Below the pieces are notes generated by a model. It did no database searches. It had not been told where the DNA came from and saw nothing but the letters and a program-made list of their open reading frames with translations. 64,000 nucleotides of DNA from Bacteroidota bacterium (GTDB lineage: Bacteria > Bacteroidota > Bacteroidia > M30B66): the NCBI GenBank assembly GCA_027483445.1, contig JAIXUS010000052.1, forward strand, positions 1 to 64,000, read 5' to 3'. This document shows positions 7,459 to 16,147 of the stretch, piece by piece (within the stretch, counting starts at the first letter, position 1; the number at the start of each line of letters is the position of its first letter). The translations under genes were made by a program, and so were the position numbers.

Positions 7459-9378
7459 ATGTATATGACCCATCGTTTGAAGTGGATATTAACCCCGCTA
7501 ACTGCGGTTTTCCTCTTAATTGGTTTACCCATTTCTCTTTTTGCTCAAGCTCCACTTCCCGGCGATTGCCTTGGAGGCTTTACCGTTTGCGCTCTAAATT
7601 ACAATCAGCCTCAGTCGTTTCAAGGCTCAGGAAATGTCCAGAATGAGATTAATCCAAACTCATCTTGCCTAAACAATGGTGAGATTAACAACGCATGGTA
7701 TATCATTACCGTGCAAACCCCGGGAATGTTTGGATTTAACCTCACGCCCAATTGCGATGGAGCAGATTATGACTGGGCACTTTTCAATCTCACGAACGCT
7801 ACCTGTGCTGATATTGCTACAGATCCTACGTTGCAGTCTTCTTGTAATTTTTCCGGCTCTACCTTTCCAACCGCACAAACCGGAATGAACAATGGAACAA
7901 ACCCTCAGGACGAAAACATGATTCCTGTTGTTGCCGGGCAAACATTCGCATTGGTAGTCAATAACTTTACATCCAATACATGCGGCTACATTCTCGACCT
8001 ATCGATTTCTTCAGCAGGTATTATCGATGTTTCGCGTCCAGAACTAAACGCCATCACCTCTCAGGTAAATTGCGGTTCTAATGCGATTACTTTTACATTC
8101 ACTGAATTCGTTCGTTGCAATTCAATTAGTTTATCCGATTTCTTTTTGCTTGGGCCATCCGGCGATCCACTACCACTTTCGGGTGTCAGTAGTGTGGGGT
8201 GTGCCAACGGTGGGGCTTACGATAAAGAGTTTACCCTCCTCCTGGGCAACCAACTTTTCGAAGGCGGAACCTATACTTTCGGTGTTGCCGGAGCCATTGA
8301 AGATCTCTGTGGAAATATCAATTCCGACAGTCAGATAGTATTTTTCAATATTGCCTCCTTTGAAATTTCTACCAATTTCACTCCTGTCGACTGTCGCCTA
8401 AACAACGGAACAGCTACTGCTACCATCACCAATGGTGGTGTACCTCCTTTCGACTATATCTGGGTTCCGGCAAATCAAGGTACGGCCACTGCTACGGGAC
8501 TGCCTTTCGGTTGGCAGGAAGTAACAGTTACCGATTCTGAAGGCTGCATCGTGCGCGATTCTGTATTCGTGGAAGACAACAGCAATTTCGCTGTTCAGGT
8601 GGTGACCATTCCCGATACCTGCTCTTTTGGATTAGGTACTGCATTCGCCATTGTTACCGGAGGCGAGCCATTTACCTCACCACCGGCGCCGGATCCATAC
8701 ATCTATTTTTGGAATGTGGCCGACCAACCCAACGACACTACTTTTATCGATAGTCTCCTCACCGGAACCTATCAAATGTCGGTTCGCGATAGCTTTGGTT
8801 GTGTTTATGATGTTGAATTTACCGTTCCTGATTATCGATTTAATCTGGAGGCCGACTTCGAATTTTCTCCAGATGAAGACCCAATCACAGGGCTTCTTCC
8901 CGTAGTTTCATTCATCAACCAATCGCAGAATGCAAGCTCATTCATGTGGAACTTTGATTCTGGCGATATTTCCAACGAATTTGAACCCGATTATGTGTTT
9001 CCCGGGTCCGGAACATTCGATGTGAAACTCATTGCCATGAATTCATTCGGTTGCAAAGATTCCATTACCAAGCCGGTCAACATCGATTTTGTACTTAACT
9101 ATTTCGCGCCGAATGCATTTTCTCCAAACGAAGATTTGGTCAACGACTCCTTCCGGGTTACGGTAAACGGCATTTGGGATTCCACCTTTGTTATGTGGGT
9201 GTATAACCGATGGGGCGAAGAAATTTTCGTAACCAACGATAAGAAGGTTGGTTGGGACGGTAAACATCAATCGGGCAGCAGGGTATGCGAAGCCGGGGTT
9301 TACATTTACCGGGTGTTCTTCTACGACCAGTCGGGCAAAAAGCACCTTTTTGTGGGTAAAGTTTTGCTGGTTGGCTGA
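7459..9378 (+). CDS. Secreted protein with PKD domain and gliding-motility (CHU_C, T9SS type B) C-terminus
   Basis: About 639 residues from the ATG at 7459 (another ATG at 7465). The N-terminus (HRLKWILTPLTAVFLLIGLPI..LFAQ) is a signal peptide. The first ~200 residues are Cys-containing beta-sandwich sequence (GDCLGGFTVC, NNAWYIITV). Next come SprB-like segments (GGVPPFDYIWVPA, VTVTDSEGC) and a PKD-type domain near VSFINQSQNASSFMWNFDSGD. The end has NYFAPNAFSPNEDLVNDSF, YNRWGEEIF, WDGKHQSG and GVYIYRV, the CHU_C gliding-motility-associated / type B T9SS sorting domain. It is probably anchored at the cell surface. An in-frame start at 7390 was rejected because the promoter box lies inside it. 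Confidence 0.88.
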   Translation: MYMTHRLKWILTPLTAVFLLIGLPISLFAQAPLPGDCLGGFTVCALNYNQPQSFQGSGNVQNEINPNSSCLNNGEINNAWYIITVQTPGMFGFNLTPNCDGADYDWALFNLTNATCADIATDPTLQSSCNFSGSTFPTAQTGMNNGTNPQDENMIPVVAGQTFALVVNNFTSNTCGYILDLSISSAGIIDVSRPELNAITSQVNCGSNAITFTFTEFVRCNSISLSDFFLLGPSGDPLPLSGVSSVGCANGGAYDKEFTLLLGNQLFEGGTYTFGVAGAIEDLCGNINSDSQIVFFNIASFEISTNFTPVDCRLNNGTATATITNGGVPPFDYIWVPANQGTATATGLPFGWQEVTVTDSEGCIVRDSVFVEDNSNFAVQVVTIPDTCSFGLGTAFAIVTGGEPFTSPPAPDPYIYFWNVADQPNDTTFIDSLLTGTYQMSVRDSFGCVYDVEFTVPDYRFNLEADFEFSPDEDPITGLLPVVSFINQSQNASSFMWNFDSGDISNEFEPDYVFPGSGTFDVKLIAMNSFGCKDSITKPVNIDFVLNYFAPNAFSPNEDLVNDSFRVTVNGIWDSTFVMWVYNRWGEEIFVTNDKKVGWDGKHQSGSRVCEAGVYIYRVFFYDQSGKKHLFVGKVLLVG

Positions 9379-9425
9379 TCGCCGATTCCCACTGTATTCA
9401 GCGCCGACTTCTCGCTAATCCTGGT

Positions 9426-10190
9426 TTACAAGTCGATTACCAATCCATCGTAAGCGAGCTCGACACCTTCGGGAAGTTCGAGACTTACCTCAGCATGCTT
9501 GCCCAATTGATGGCTTATGTGTGTAAGCAGGGCTCGTTTGGGACGTAGCTCTGCAACCAATTCCAAGGCCTGCTCCAAGGTGAAGTGAGAAACATGCTTT
9601 TCTCTGCGCAATGCATTGATAACCAATACCTCCAATCCGTATAACTTGTTTTTCTCCTCTTCTGAAATATAATTGGCGTCGGTGATGTAGCAGAAACCAC
9701 CAAACTTAAATCCCAAAACAGGCAGTTTAAAGTGCATAACCTCTACAGGCTCTATCAGTTCGTTTTGAATAATGAAGGGACTTGTGTCAATTCGATGTAA
9801 GTTGATTAATGGAATACCGGGATATTTCTCTTCTGCAAATACATAGCTAAACTCTCTTCTGAGCGCCTTTTCTACCCGCTCATTGAGGTATAAGTCCATG
9901 TGTTTTTGATGCACATAATTAAAGGCCCGAATGTCATCCATACCAGCAATATGGTCTTTATGCTCATGGGTGTACAGCACGGCATCTACATATTTAACAC
10001 CTGCACGGAGCATCTGTTGCCGAAAATCGGGACCGGTGTCTACCACCAGATTCAGGCCTGAGCGATATTCCACAAGTATGGAGCAACGCAGGCGCTGGTC
10101 CCTGAAATCGGACGAACTGCATACCGGACAAGTACAGGCAATGACGGGAACACCCTGCGAAGTGCCTGTCCCAAGAAAGGTCACCTTCAT
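9426..10190 (-). CDS. MBL-fold metallo-hydrolase, PhnP-like
   Basis: 254 residues. The metallo-beta-lactamase metal motif THEHKDH is at residues 74-80, with the fold's first Asp in VVDTGPDF at about 51. A Cys pair CTCPVC at residues 19-24 resembles the structural zinc site of PhnP. TDANYIS and LLTHISHQLG supply further ligands. PhnP-type enzymes hydrolyse phosphoribosyl 1,2-cyclic phosphate or other cyclic phosphodiesters. No phosphonate genes are nearby, so the substrate is open; a general phosphodiesterase role is as likely. It is divergent from lpxB, with 59 bp between the starts. Confidence 0.87.
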   Translation of the reverse strand: MKVTFLGTGTSQGVPVIACTCPVCSSSDFRDQRLRCSILVEYRSGLNLVVDTGPDFRQQMLRAGVKYVDAVLYTHEHKDHIAGMDDIRAFNYVHQKHMDLYLNERVEKALRREFSYVFAEEKYPGIPLINLHRIDTSPFIIQNELIEPVEVMHFKLPVLGFKFGGFCYITDANYISEEEKNKLYGLEVLVINALRREKHVSHFTLEQALELVAELRPKRALLTHISHQLGKHAEVSLELPEGVELAYDGLVIDL

Positions 10191-10249
10191 GCTTCGAAAC
10201 TACGCGAAAAATAAACGCAATCCATCGGAATGCTTTTCTTTGCATCACC

Positions 10250-11365
10250 ATGAAATACTATGTAATTGCGGGCGAGGCTTCGGGCGATCTGCACGGTTCC
10301 AATTTGTTGCGGGCCGTGGCCAAGCTCGATTTGCAGGCTGAATTTCGTGCCTGGGGCGGCGATCAGATGGAGCAGGCCGGCGCTACAGTGGTGAAACATT
10401 ATCGCGATTTGGCTTTCATGGGTTTCGCCGAAGTCATCGCAAACCTGCCCACCATCTTGGGCAATTTAAAATGGTGTAAGCAAGATATTTTGGCCTATCG
10501 GCCTGATGTCATCATCCTTATCGATTACCCCGGTTTTAACCTTCGCATCGCCGAATTCGCCAGAAACGCAGGGATTCGTGTGTTCTACTACATATCGCCA
10601 CAAATTTGGGCTTGGAAAAAGAACCGCATCCACAAAATACGCCGCGATGTGGATGAAATGTTCGTGATTTTACCCTTCGAAAAGCCGTTCTACCACGACT
10701 TAGGCATGGATGTGCATTTTGAAGGCCATCCACTGCTCGATGTGCTAAATAGCGAAACAGCTTCCGGTTCAAGGTCTTCATTCCTAGAAAGACATGCACT
10801 TCCCGATTCTCCTCTCATTGCGTTGTTGCCGGGAAGCCGGAAGCAGGAAATTCGTAAAATGCTGCCAATCATGCTCGATGCCGTCAAATCACTCAAGGAT
10901 GGCATTCCGGTAGTAGCCGCTGTGCCCTGGCTGCCGGCCTCATTTTATGACGAAGTAGCCCAACACCGAACCTTCACCCGTGTGGTTGGCGACACGTACG
11001 CATTGCTTCAACAAGCCAGTGTGGCTGCGGTAACATCGGGAACGGCCACCCTTGAAGCCGGGCTCATCGGTGTGCCTGAAGTGGTTTGCTACAAGGGCGG
11101 TACGATTTCTTACTGGATAGCCCGCCAGTTGGTTAAGGTAAAGTACATTTCACTGGTAAACCTCATTCTCGACCGCCCCGTTGTTAAAGAACTTATTCAA
11201 CACGAATTGCAGCCCCATGCCTTGAGTCAGGAGTTAAACGCGCTTCTTCATGGCAGTCGGAGAGAGCAGCAGCTCAAAGATCTAAGGCAATTGCGCGAAG
11301 TGCTTGGAGGGCCGGGCGCATCACAACGCGTAGCTGAAAAAATGTGGTCTCTTTTAAATGCCTGA
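10250..11365 (+). CDS. lpxB: Lipid-A-disaccharide synthase
   Basis: 371 residues, normal for LpxB. Recognisable features are the N-terminal IAGEASGDLHGSNL, then WGGDQMEQAGA, DYPGFNLRIA, YYISPQIWAWKKNRIHKI, FEGHPLLD, LLPGSRKQEI and SGTATLEAGL. It joins UDP-2,3-diacylglucosamine and lipid X to give the lipid A disaccharide precursor at the inner face of the cytoplasmic membrane. The ATG follows a degenerate -7 box (TTTCTTTG at 10235-10242) by 8 nt, so the leader is very short. No other lpx gene is in the window. Confidence 0.96.
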   Translation: MKYYVIAGEASGDLHGSNLLRAVAKLDLQAEFRAWGGDQMEQAGATVVKHYRDLAFMGFAEVIANLPTILGNLKWCKQDILAYRPDVIILIDYPGFNLRIAEFARNAGIRVFYYISPQIWAWKKNRIHKIRRDVDEMFVILPFEKPFYHDLGMDVHFEGHPLLDVLNSETASGSRSSFLERHALPDSPLIALLPGSRKQEIRKMLPIMLDAVKSLKDGIPVVAAVPWLPASFYDEVAQHRTFTRVVGDTYALLQQASVAAVTSGTATLEAGLIGVPEVVCYKGGTISYWIARQLVKVKYISLVNLILDRPVVKELIQHELQPHALSQELNALLHGSRREQQLKDLRQLREVLGGPGASQRVAEKMWSLLNA

Positions 11366-11952
11366 TAGGAATTGATTTTGCCGAATTAGCTAGCATTTTT
11401 GAAAGTGGGGTATATGGAATAACATCTGACAGTTCTCACTATAGTTCGCACAGCTATATTTGATAAGGCCGTAGTGAAATTCACCTTCGTTAGGCTTCTT
11501 AAAATGCGTGCCTGTGTTATTCACGGAATGACTTTCGTACTTCATCCAGAAAACAGCCTCCACTTTTAACCTTCAGTTTGCTGCATCAGCAGTCCATTCC
11601 GCCGTTTCGTTTCGCTTTTGAATAAAATCCGAATTTCCAATGCGTATTTAATTTTCCGGAAGTTGTGGAAATTGCGAATGGGAAAAAACGAATAAAGGCC
11701 ATCCAAAAAGCCATCCGACGTAGTCTAAAGCATTTTAATAAGGAACACCGCTGAATAAGGACCGAACGGATTGATATAGATTTAAACGGAAACCACTACA
11801 GATATTGCTCTGCAATTGAAAATGTGATTACCATTTGAAGAACATATTTTCATGTTTTTCAAAGGCTCAAGCGGACAATTCACACGCACGGCTGTTCATA
11901 AATGGAAATGCGTTACGAGAATTGCAGCCTTGCATGAGGTTAATTTTGGGCT
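11366..11952. other. 587-bp intergenic, probably decayed sequence
   Basis: No intact gene. Around 11660-11750 one frame stays open for about 40 codons and encodes a Lys/Arg-rich helix (KKRIKAIQKAIRRS) reminiscent of IS5/IS1182-type transposases. It is too short and frameshifted to assign. The rest is unassigned. Confidence 0.4.
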
Positions 11953-13107
11953 GTGCTGCGGCTTCTGGTTTATTTATTTGTTTTCGTCTGTACCGCAACT
12001 ACGGTGTGTGGACAAAAGCGAAGTATTGGTTTGTTTCGGGCATCGGAAATTAGTAAGATTAGTATTCTTCCCGATCAGCGCGAGTTGTACTGGTTGTTTA
12101 ATGGAGTAATTCGGTATTCACCCTTGCCTGAACAGGTGATCACTTTGCAGGCTGATGGAAATAAAATTAAAGTTACTCAGCAAGGTGTTTCATTGGGCCA
12201 TTATTCAAAAGTGAGTTGCACATCTGATGTTGGAGGAATAAAAGTGCTTAAACCCTTAAATCCCGATTTACCCGAATGGGCCTATGCGGGCAGTGTATTT
12301 TTTACGGCACAAAAGGGTTTTTTGAAAATCATTAATGAAGTGGAGGAGCTTGATTATTTAGCGGGTGTGTTGAGGGGCGAAACCGGTAAAGAGAAATCGG
12401 CGGCATTTTACGAAGCGATGGCCATTATGGCTCGAACCTATGCGTGTTACTATGGAGATAGACATAAAGCGGAGGGCTTTGATTTATGCGACCAAACGCA
12501 TTGTCAGGTTTACAAGGGCCATTTCCCTTATGCACCATGGTTTGAAGCCGCGAAAGCTACTAAAGGCTTGGTGATGAAAGATCAGGAGGGTATTTGTGCA
12601 GAAGCGGTTTTCCATGCCAATTGTGGTGGACAAACGGCAAGGGCTTCAACTGTTTGGAAGAACGATATTCGAGGCTGTGAGCGGGTTTTGGATCCATTTT
12701 GTCACCAGAGTAAAGGTGCAGTTTGGGAAAAACGCATTTCAAAGGAGGAGTTTATTCGAAAAGCGGGAATTACTGATTTAGAATGGAACCGTTGGAAGAG
12801 CCGCAGCGATAGCCTACCGCTCTTTTGCTACGATGGCTTAGAGCGGCCAGAGCAATTGAAATTGGACGAATTTCATATTCATCCGGTGCGGTGGCGCGAA
12901 AAATTTGGTTTACGATCAGCGTGGTTCGACATTGAAATCGTAAATGACGAGGTGGTTTTTTCGGGACGAGGCTTTGGACATGGCGTTGGATTGTGCCAGG
13001 AAGGAGCCATGGAAATGGGGCGTTATGGATGCACACCGCAGGAAATTCTGGAGCATTATTTTAAAGGTATGCACGTCACAACCTTAGATAAATCCAATAT
13101 AGAATAA
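11953..13107 (+). CDS. SpoIID/LytB-domain protein
   Basis: 384 residues from a GTG start. An in-frame stop at 11941-11943 excludes earlier starts. A signal peptide (LRLLVYLFVFVCTATTVCGQ) is followed by a SpoIID domain: YLAGVLRGETG, KSAAFYEAMAIMARTYACYY, DLCDQTHCQVYKG, AVFHANCGGQTARA and the C-terminal GRGFGHGVGLCQEGAMEMGR. SpoIID proteins are lytic transglycosylases acting on stem-peptide-free glycan strands. Bacteroidota homologues are periplasmic with an undefined role in wall turnover. It is monocistronic, with the decayed mobile-element zone downstream. Confidence 0.9.
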   Translation: MLRLLVYLFVFVCTATTVCGQKRSIGLFRASEISKISILPDQRELYWLFNGVIRYSPLPEQVITLQADGNKIKVTQQGVSLGHYSKVSCTSDVGGIKVLKPLNPDLPEWAYAGSVFFTAQKGFLKIINEVEELDYLAGVLRGETGKEKSAAFYEAMAIMARTYACYYGDRHKAEGFDLCDQTHCQVYKGHFPYAPWFEAAKATKGLVMKDQEGICAEAVFHANCGGQTARASTVWKNDIRGCERVLDPFCHQSKGAVWEKRISKEEFIRKAGITDLEWNRWKSRSDSLPLFCYDGLERPEQLKLDEFHIHPVRWREKFGLRSAWFDIEIVNDEVVFSGRGFGHGVGLCQEGAMEMGRYGCTPQEILEHYFKGMHVTTLDKSNIE

Positions 13108-13227
13108 GTTTGACTGGGAAACCCTTCATGTAACCTCATTTTTCTCCCCAATCTGAAGCGTTTGTTTTTAAAGGGCTAAGCGCATTTTTACGCAGGGCTT
13201 GATGACTTTTCTTAAACCATTTATAAA

Positions 13228-14135
13228 TAGGGCTTGCTGAAAAAGTCAGAAATGCGGCAGATGCGAAACGACTAGGCGAAGCAGAATATTGAATACTGCG
13301 AGACGCCGGCAAAGAAGCTGAACCTGTTTTTCGGGCTAAGGAAAAATGGGCGGATATAATTCAGAGGAGTTTGTATTTCAGAAAGGCGACCGAAAAATTA
13401 GGGCAGCAGGACTTGTAAATTCAGGACCTACTGGGTCAGTGGTAATATATTTTGGATGTTCTCTTTTGGATATACATATATATGTATATGCATTTTGATT
13501 TTCAAATTTGTTTTTGAGTTGTTCATTTGGCTATACAATTCGAGTTTCCTATTGCTTAAAAAGTCTCCCAGTAACGGCCCTTTTCAGGTGTTTATTTTCG
13601 ATTTAAGAATCTGTTGAAAATGATGAATCGATTTTTGGGGGTATTTTTCACGGGGTACAAATTCGGTTCTTTCGAAAATGTGATTTATTGCTCGAAGGAA
13701 ACTCGGTTGAGCTGATATTGCGCTTACTGAAAAATAAGCTGGTGTTGCGCACTTTTGGAAAAAAGTTGATTGGGTATTGTAGTGGTGAGAAATGAATACC
13801 GGGTGTAAATCTAGATACGATGAATTTGACAAAGTGGATTACTAATACCAGACGTCTGGTTAGATTCAAATGAATTCCGAGAGTCTGCGAGCTAAAATGT
13901 ATCGTGTTTTAGCAAACTTGAAATAAGGCTTACTGAAAGGTTTGAATTGGATGAGTTGTGCTGCATGTGTAATTGAGTTGATGCTGTATTTCTGGCTAAC
14001 GAAAAATTGAACTTCATGAATTTAAGCGTGCATGGATTTTCAAAAGCTCGACTAAAAACTCTTGCATTAGGTCTAATTCAAACAGAGGCTAAAGCCTTAT
14101 CAATAAAACTAGTGAGTGTTTTTCAGTAAGCCCTA
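13228..14135. mobile_element. Decayed element bounded by inverted termini
   Basis: The left end at 13228 reads TAGGGCTTGCTGAAAAAGTC. The right end at 14112-14135 is the inverse of TAGGGCTTACTGAAAAACAC. Both outer ends are TA. Coding relics inside match relics next to the same terminus elsewhere: EAEPVFRAKEKW at about 13312-13347 and DAVFLANEKL at 13980. The same terminus occurs at 19133 and 49792. The 908-bp interior has no intact transposase, so this is an eroded or composite remnant. Confidence 0.6.
13980..14129 (+). pseudogene. 3' end of a degraded mobile-element gene
   Basis: An open stretch of 49 codons (DAVFLANEKL..KTLALGLIQTEAKAL..VSVFQ) whose TAA stop lies inside the terminal inverted repeat. 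It aligns with the relic at 49792-50155, where the frame reads VDTAGNEADAAFLANEKL. An in-frame TGA sits just upstream at 13974, so the gene is dead. Confidence 0.55.
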
Positions 14136-14579
14136 GAATAGTCGCAACCCTGAGGAAAAACCATGTGTTCAATTCTATTCAACCTCGGTTTATGGTGTTG
14201 TAGAGAATATGCTAGCGTGTTTTCTGTCGGACCTTTATAGTGGTTTATCCTATCTTTTGGAGGGAAGAATTCAAAATGTTTGGGATGATTACGGGTGAGA
14301 AAGTGATGAAGTTAAATGGTTAATGGATGATTTATTTATTGATGTAAATGCCTGTAAAAAACACTTTGTCAACTATATATGATTTTATTCAAATGAACAA
14401 GAATAGAAAATCTAAAAATGACATTGTCAAAAACTGATGAAGAAATTTCATTTGTAAATTCATACTCATGAAATTCAATTGAATTTTATAATTCTCATTA
14501 TCAATGATTTATAATTTTCAACAATTATTTTGTGTTATTTTTTCTTACAGCGTTTTTATTTTGAAATAAATTATTTATC

Positions 14580-14587
14580 TATATTCG
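14580..14587 (+). promoter_or_regulatory. -7 box TATATTCG for the AT-hook gene
   Basis: TATATTCG 21 nt before the ATG at 14609, with TTG at 14561-14563 as a weak upstream element, in very AT-rich DNA. Confidence 0.55.
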
Positions 14588-14608
14588 CACAAACAAAATA
14601 AATACACA

Positions 14609-15565
14609 ATGGCAAAAAGCATCGCATTTTCTGCGGACGAAATGGGTGAGCTTAAAGCTCATTACATGCAGGAATTATCTGCAGCTGAGGAGCGGGTTAA
14701 AAATATCCGCGCAATTCTTTCAAAAATTGGTCAGTTACCCGGTAAAAGAGGCCGTAAGCCTTCGGTAAAATCGGCTGAACCTATTGATGCTGCTGTTGGA
14801 GCAGCTCCAAAGCGCAGAGGTCGTCCACGTAAAAACCCGGTTGTGGCAACGCCAGCGCCCAAAAAGCGTGGTCGTAAACCTAAAGCAGCGGCCGATGCAG
14901 TGGTTGCGCCAGCACCTAAGAAAAGAGGTCGTCCGGCTAAAGCAAAAAAAGCTGATGTTGCTGTAGTCCCTAAAAAACGCGGTAGAAAACCTAAGGCTGT
15001 TGTTGCTGCTCCTGCAGTTCCAGTAGTAAAGGGTAAACGCGGTCGTAAACCTGGCTCATTAAATAAGAAAACAATTGCTGCCAATAACGCGGTAAGAAAA
15101 GTTGGAAGGCCAGCCAAAGCAGCTAAGCCTGCGAAAGCACTAAAGGCACCAAAGGCAGCAAAAGCACCTAAAGCCGCAAAAGCCGCAAAAACTGCTGTAA
15201 AGGCAGCCAAAGCGCCTAAGGCTCCCAAAGCGAAAGCGCCTAAAGCACCAAAGGCTCCTAAGAAAGTAGCTGCGCCCAAAGCACCTAAAGCGCCCAAGGT
15301 AACCAAGCGTGATCAGTATGTTAGCTTCGTTTCTAGCTTTCTCGGAGAGAAAAAGCAGTTTTTCAATACCGACGAAATGATTGATGCCGGTATCAAAGCG
15401 CATAATCTGAAAGGAAAAGAAAAAGATGCCGCTAAAAGCACCATTCAATCTGTACTGAATCTTATGGCGAACGAAGGCAAAATTCTTCGTCGCAAAAAAG
15501 ATAAAGTGCGCATGGTATTCTGGGCTGCACCGGGTGTAAACGACGAAGGATACATCAAAGCCTAA
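14609..15565 (+). CDS. Histone H1-like AT-hook DNA-binding protein
   Basis: 318 residues in three parts. Residues 1-45 form a coiled-coil-like helix (EMGELKAHYMQELSAAEERV). Residues 46-170 carry about seven AT-hook cores (KRGRKP, RRGRPRK, KRGRKPK, KRGRPAK, KRGRKPK, KRGRKP, VGRPAK) spaced 15-25 residues apart. Residues 171-230 are an almost pure Lys/Ala/Pro tract of KAPKA units, like the tail of histone H1. Residues 233-318 form a compact domain (RDQYVSFVSSFL, FNTDEMIDAGIKAHNLKG, VLNLMANEGKILRRKKDKVR) resembling a winged-helix module. It should bind AT-rich minor grooves and compact or organise the nucleoid. It is monocistronic with a strong terminator. Confidence 0.85.
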   Translation: MAKSIAFSADEMGELKAHYMQELSAAEERVKNIRAILSKIGQLPGKRGRKPSVKSAEPIDAAVGAAPKRRGRPRKNPVVATPAPKKRGRKPKAAADAVVAPAPKKRGRPAKAKKADVAVVPKKRGRKPKAVVAAPAVPVVKGKRGRKPGSLNKKTIAANNAVRKVGRPAKAAKPAKALKAPKAAKAPKAAKAAKTAVKAAKAPKAPKAKAPKAPKAPKKVAAPKAPKAPKVTKRDQYVSFVSSFLGEKKQFFNTDEMIDAGIKAHNLKGKEKDAAKSTIQSVLNLMANEGKILRRKKDKVRMVFWAAPGVNDEGYIKA

Positions 15566-15586
15566 TTCCATAAAATTTACTTACAG

Positions 15587-15626
15587 GCGCCTGTTGCTTC
15601 ATTGCAGCAGGCGCTTTGTTTTTTTT
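15587..15626 (+). terminator. Terminator of the AT-hook gene
   Basis: Hairpin with arms GCGCCTGTTGC/GCAGCAGGCGC (one G-U pair) followed by a T-run, 22 nt after the stop codon. Confidence 0.9.
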
Positions 15627-15657
15627 AAGCTGTGGCCTGCGGTAAAACTTCATCACT

Positions 15658-15665
15658 TACCTTTG
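15658..15665 (+). promoter_or_regulatory. -7 box TACCTTTG, leaderless promoter of the GNAT-lysC-pyrC operon
   Basis: Perfect TAnnTTTG ending 6 nt before the ATG at 15671, so transcription would start at or next to the start codon. It also rejects the in-frame ATG at 15632. Confidence 0.65.
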
Positions 15666-15670
15666 GCGCC

Positions 15671-16147
15671 ATGCAAACCGTTATTCGCAATGCAACCGTC
15701 GATGATGTGCCCGAAATGCACGCTCTAATCGCCGAATTGGCCAAATACGAGCGCGCAGAACAAGAATTCGTGCTCAGTATAGCGCAACTTAAAGAAGATG
15801 GCTTTGGTGAGGCCCCAATTTACAAAGCCTTTGTGGCAGCAATTGACCAACGTATTGTAGGAATGGCGCTTCTCTACACGAAGTATTCCACCTGGAAAGG
15901 AAAATGTGTTTTTCTGGAAGATATCATCGTTACGGAATCCATGCGCGGCAAAGGCATTGGTTTTTCGCTCTTTGACCAGTGCATCCAATATGCAAAAGCG
16001 CAAAATGCCGGCCGACTCGAATGGCAAGTGCTCGATTGGAATACTCCCGCTATCGAATTTTATCAGAAATTCAAGGCTCAACTCGACCCAACCTGGATCA
16101 ATGGAAAGTTAACGCGTGAACAATTGCAAGCCTATCCACAATTATGA
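15671..16147 (+). CDS. GNAT family N-acetyltransferase
   Basis: 158 residues. The GNAT core runs from TVIRNATVDDVPEMHALI to VLDWNTPAIEFYQKF. The acetyl-CoA pyrophosphate-binding motif is visible in FLEDIIVTESMRGKGIGFSL (R-G-K-G-I-G). It resembles diamine/polyamine (SSAT-like) acetyltransferases that start with a similar RNATxxD segment, but the substrate is not certain. It overlaps the next gene by ATGA and so is translationally coupled to the aspartate kinase. An upstream in-frame ATG (15632) lies before the promoter box. Confidence 0.87.
   Translation: MQTVIRNATVDDVPEMHALIAELAKYERAEQEFVLSIAQLKEDGFGEAPIYKAFVAAIDQRIVGMALLYTKYSTWKGKCVFLEDIIVTESMRGKGIGFSLFDQCIQYAKAQNAGRLEWQVLDWNTPAIEFYQKFKAQLDPTWINGKLTREQLQAYPQL

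Larger units (their letters stand above)
13108..14579. other. 1.5-kb gene-free zone with mobile-element remnants
   Basis: AT-rich, with no gene I can support. It holds degenerate element ends (given separately at 13228 and 13980-14135) and a further terminus-like word GCGCTTACTGAAAAATAAGC at 13722. The 3' part leads into the promoter of the AT-hook gene. Confidence 0.6.

Noticed and set aside
7248-7532. 94-codon minus-strand frame
   Set aside because: Antisense to the junction of two plus-strand genes with clear starts and signals.
11835-12109. Two short frames upstream of the SpoIID gene
   Set aside because: They overlap the SpoIID signal peptide in other frames and show no motif.
13584-13869. 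Two short minus-strand frames (82 and 73 codons)
   Set aside because: No promoter box, no homologous motif, and they lie in eroded DNA.
14731-15306. 191-codon minus-strand Ala/Gly/Leu-rich frame
   Set aside because: It is the antisense of the Lys/Ala/Pro tract of the AT-hook gene and has low-complexity composition.
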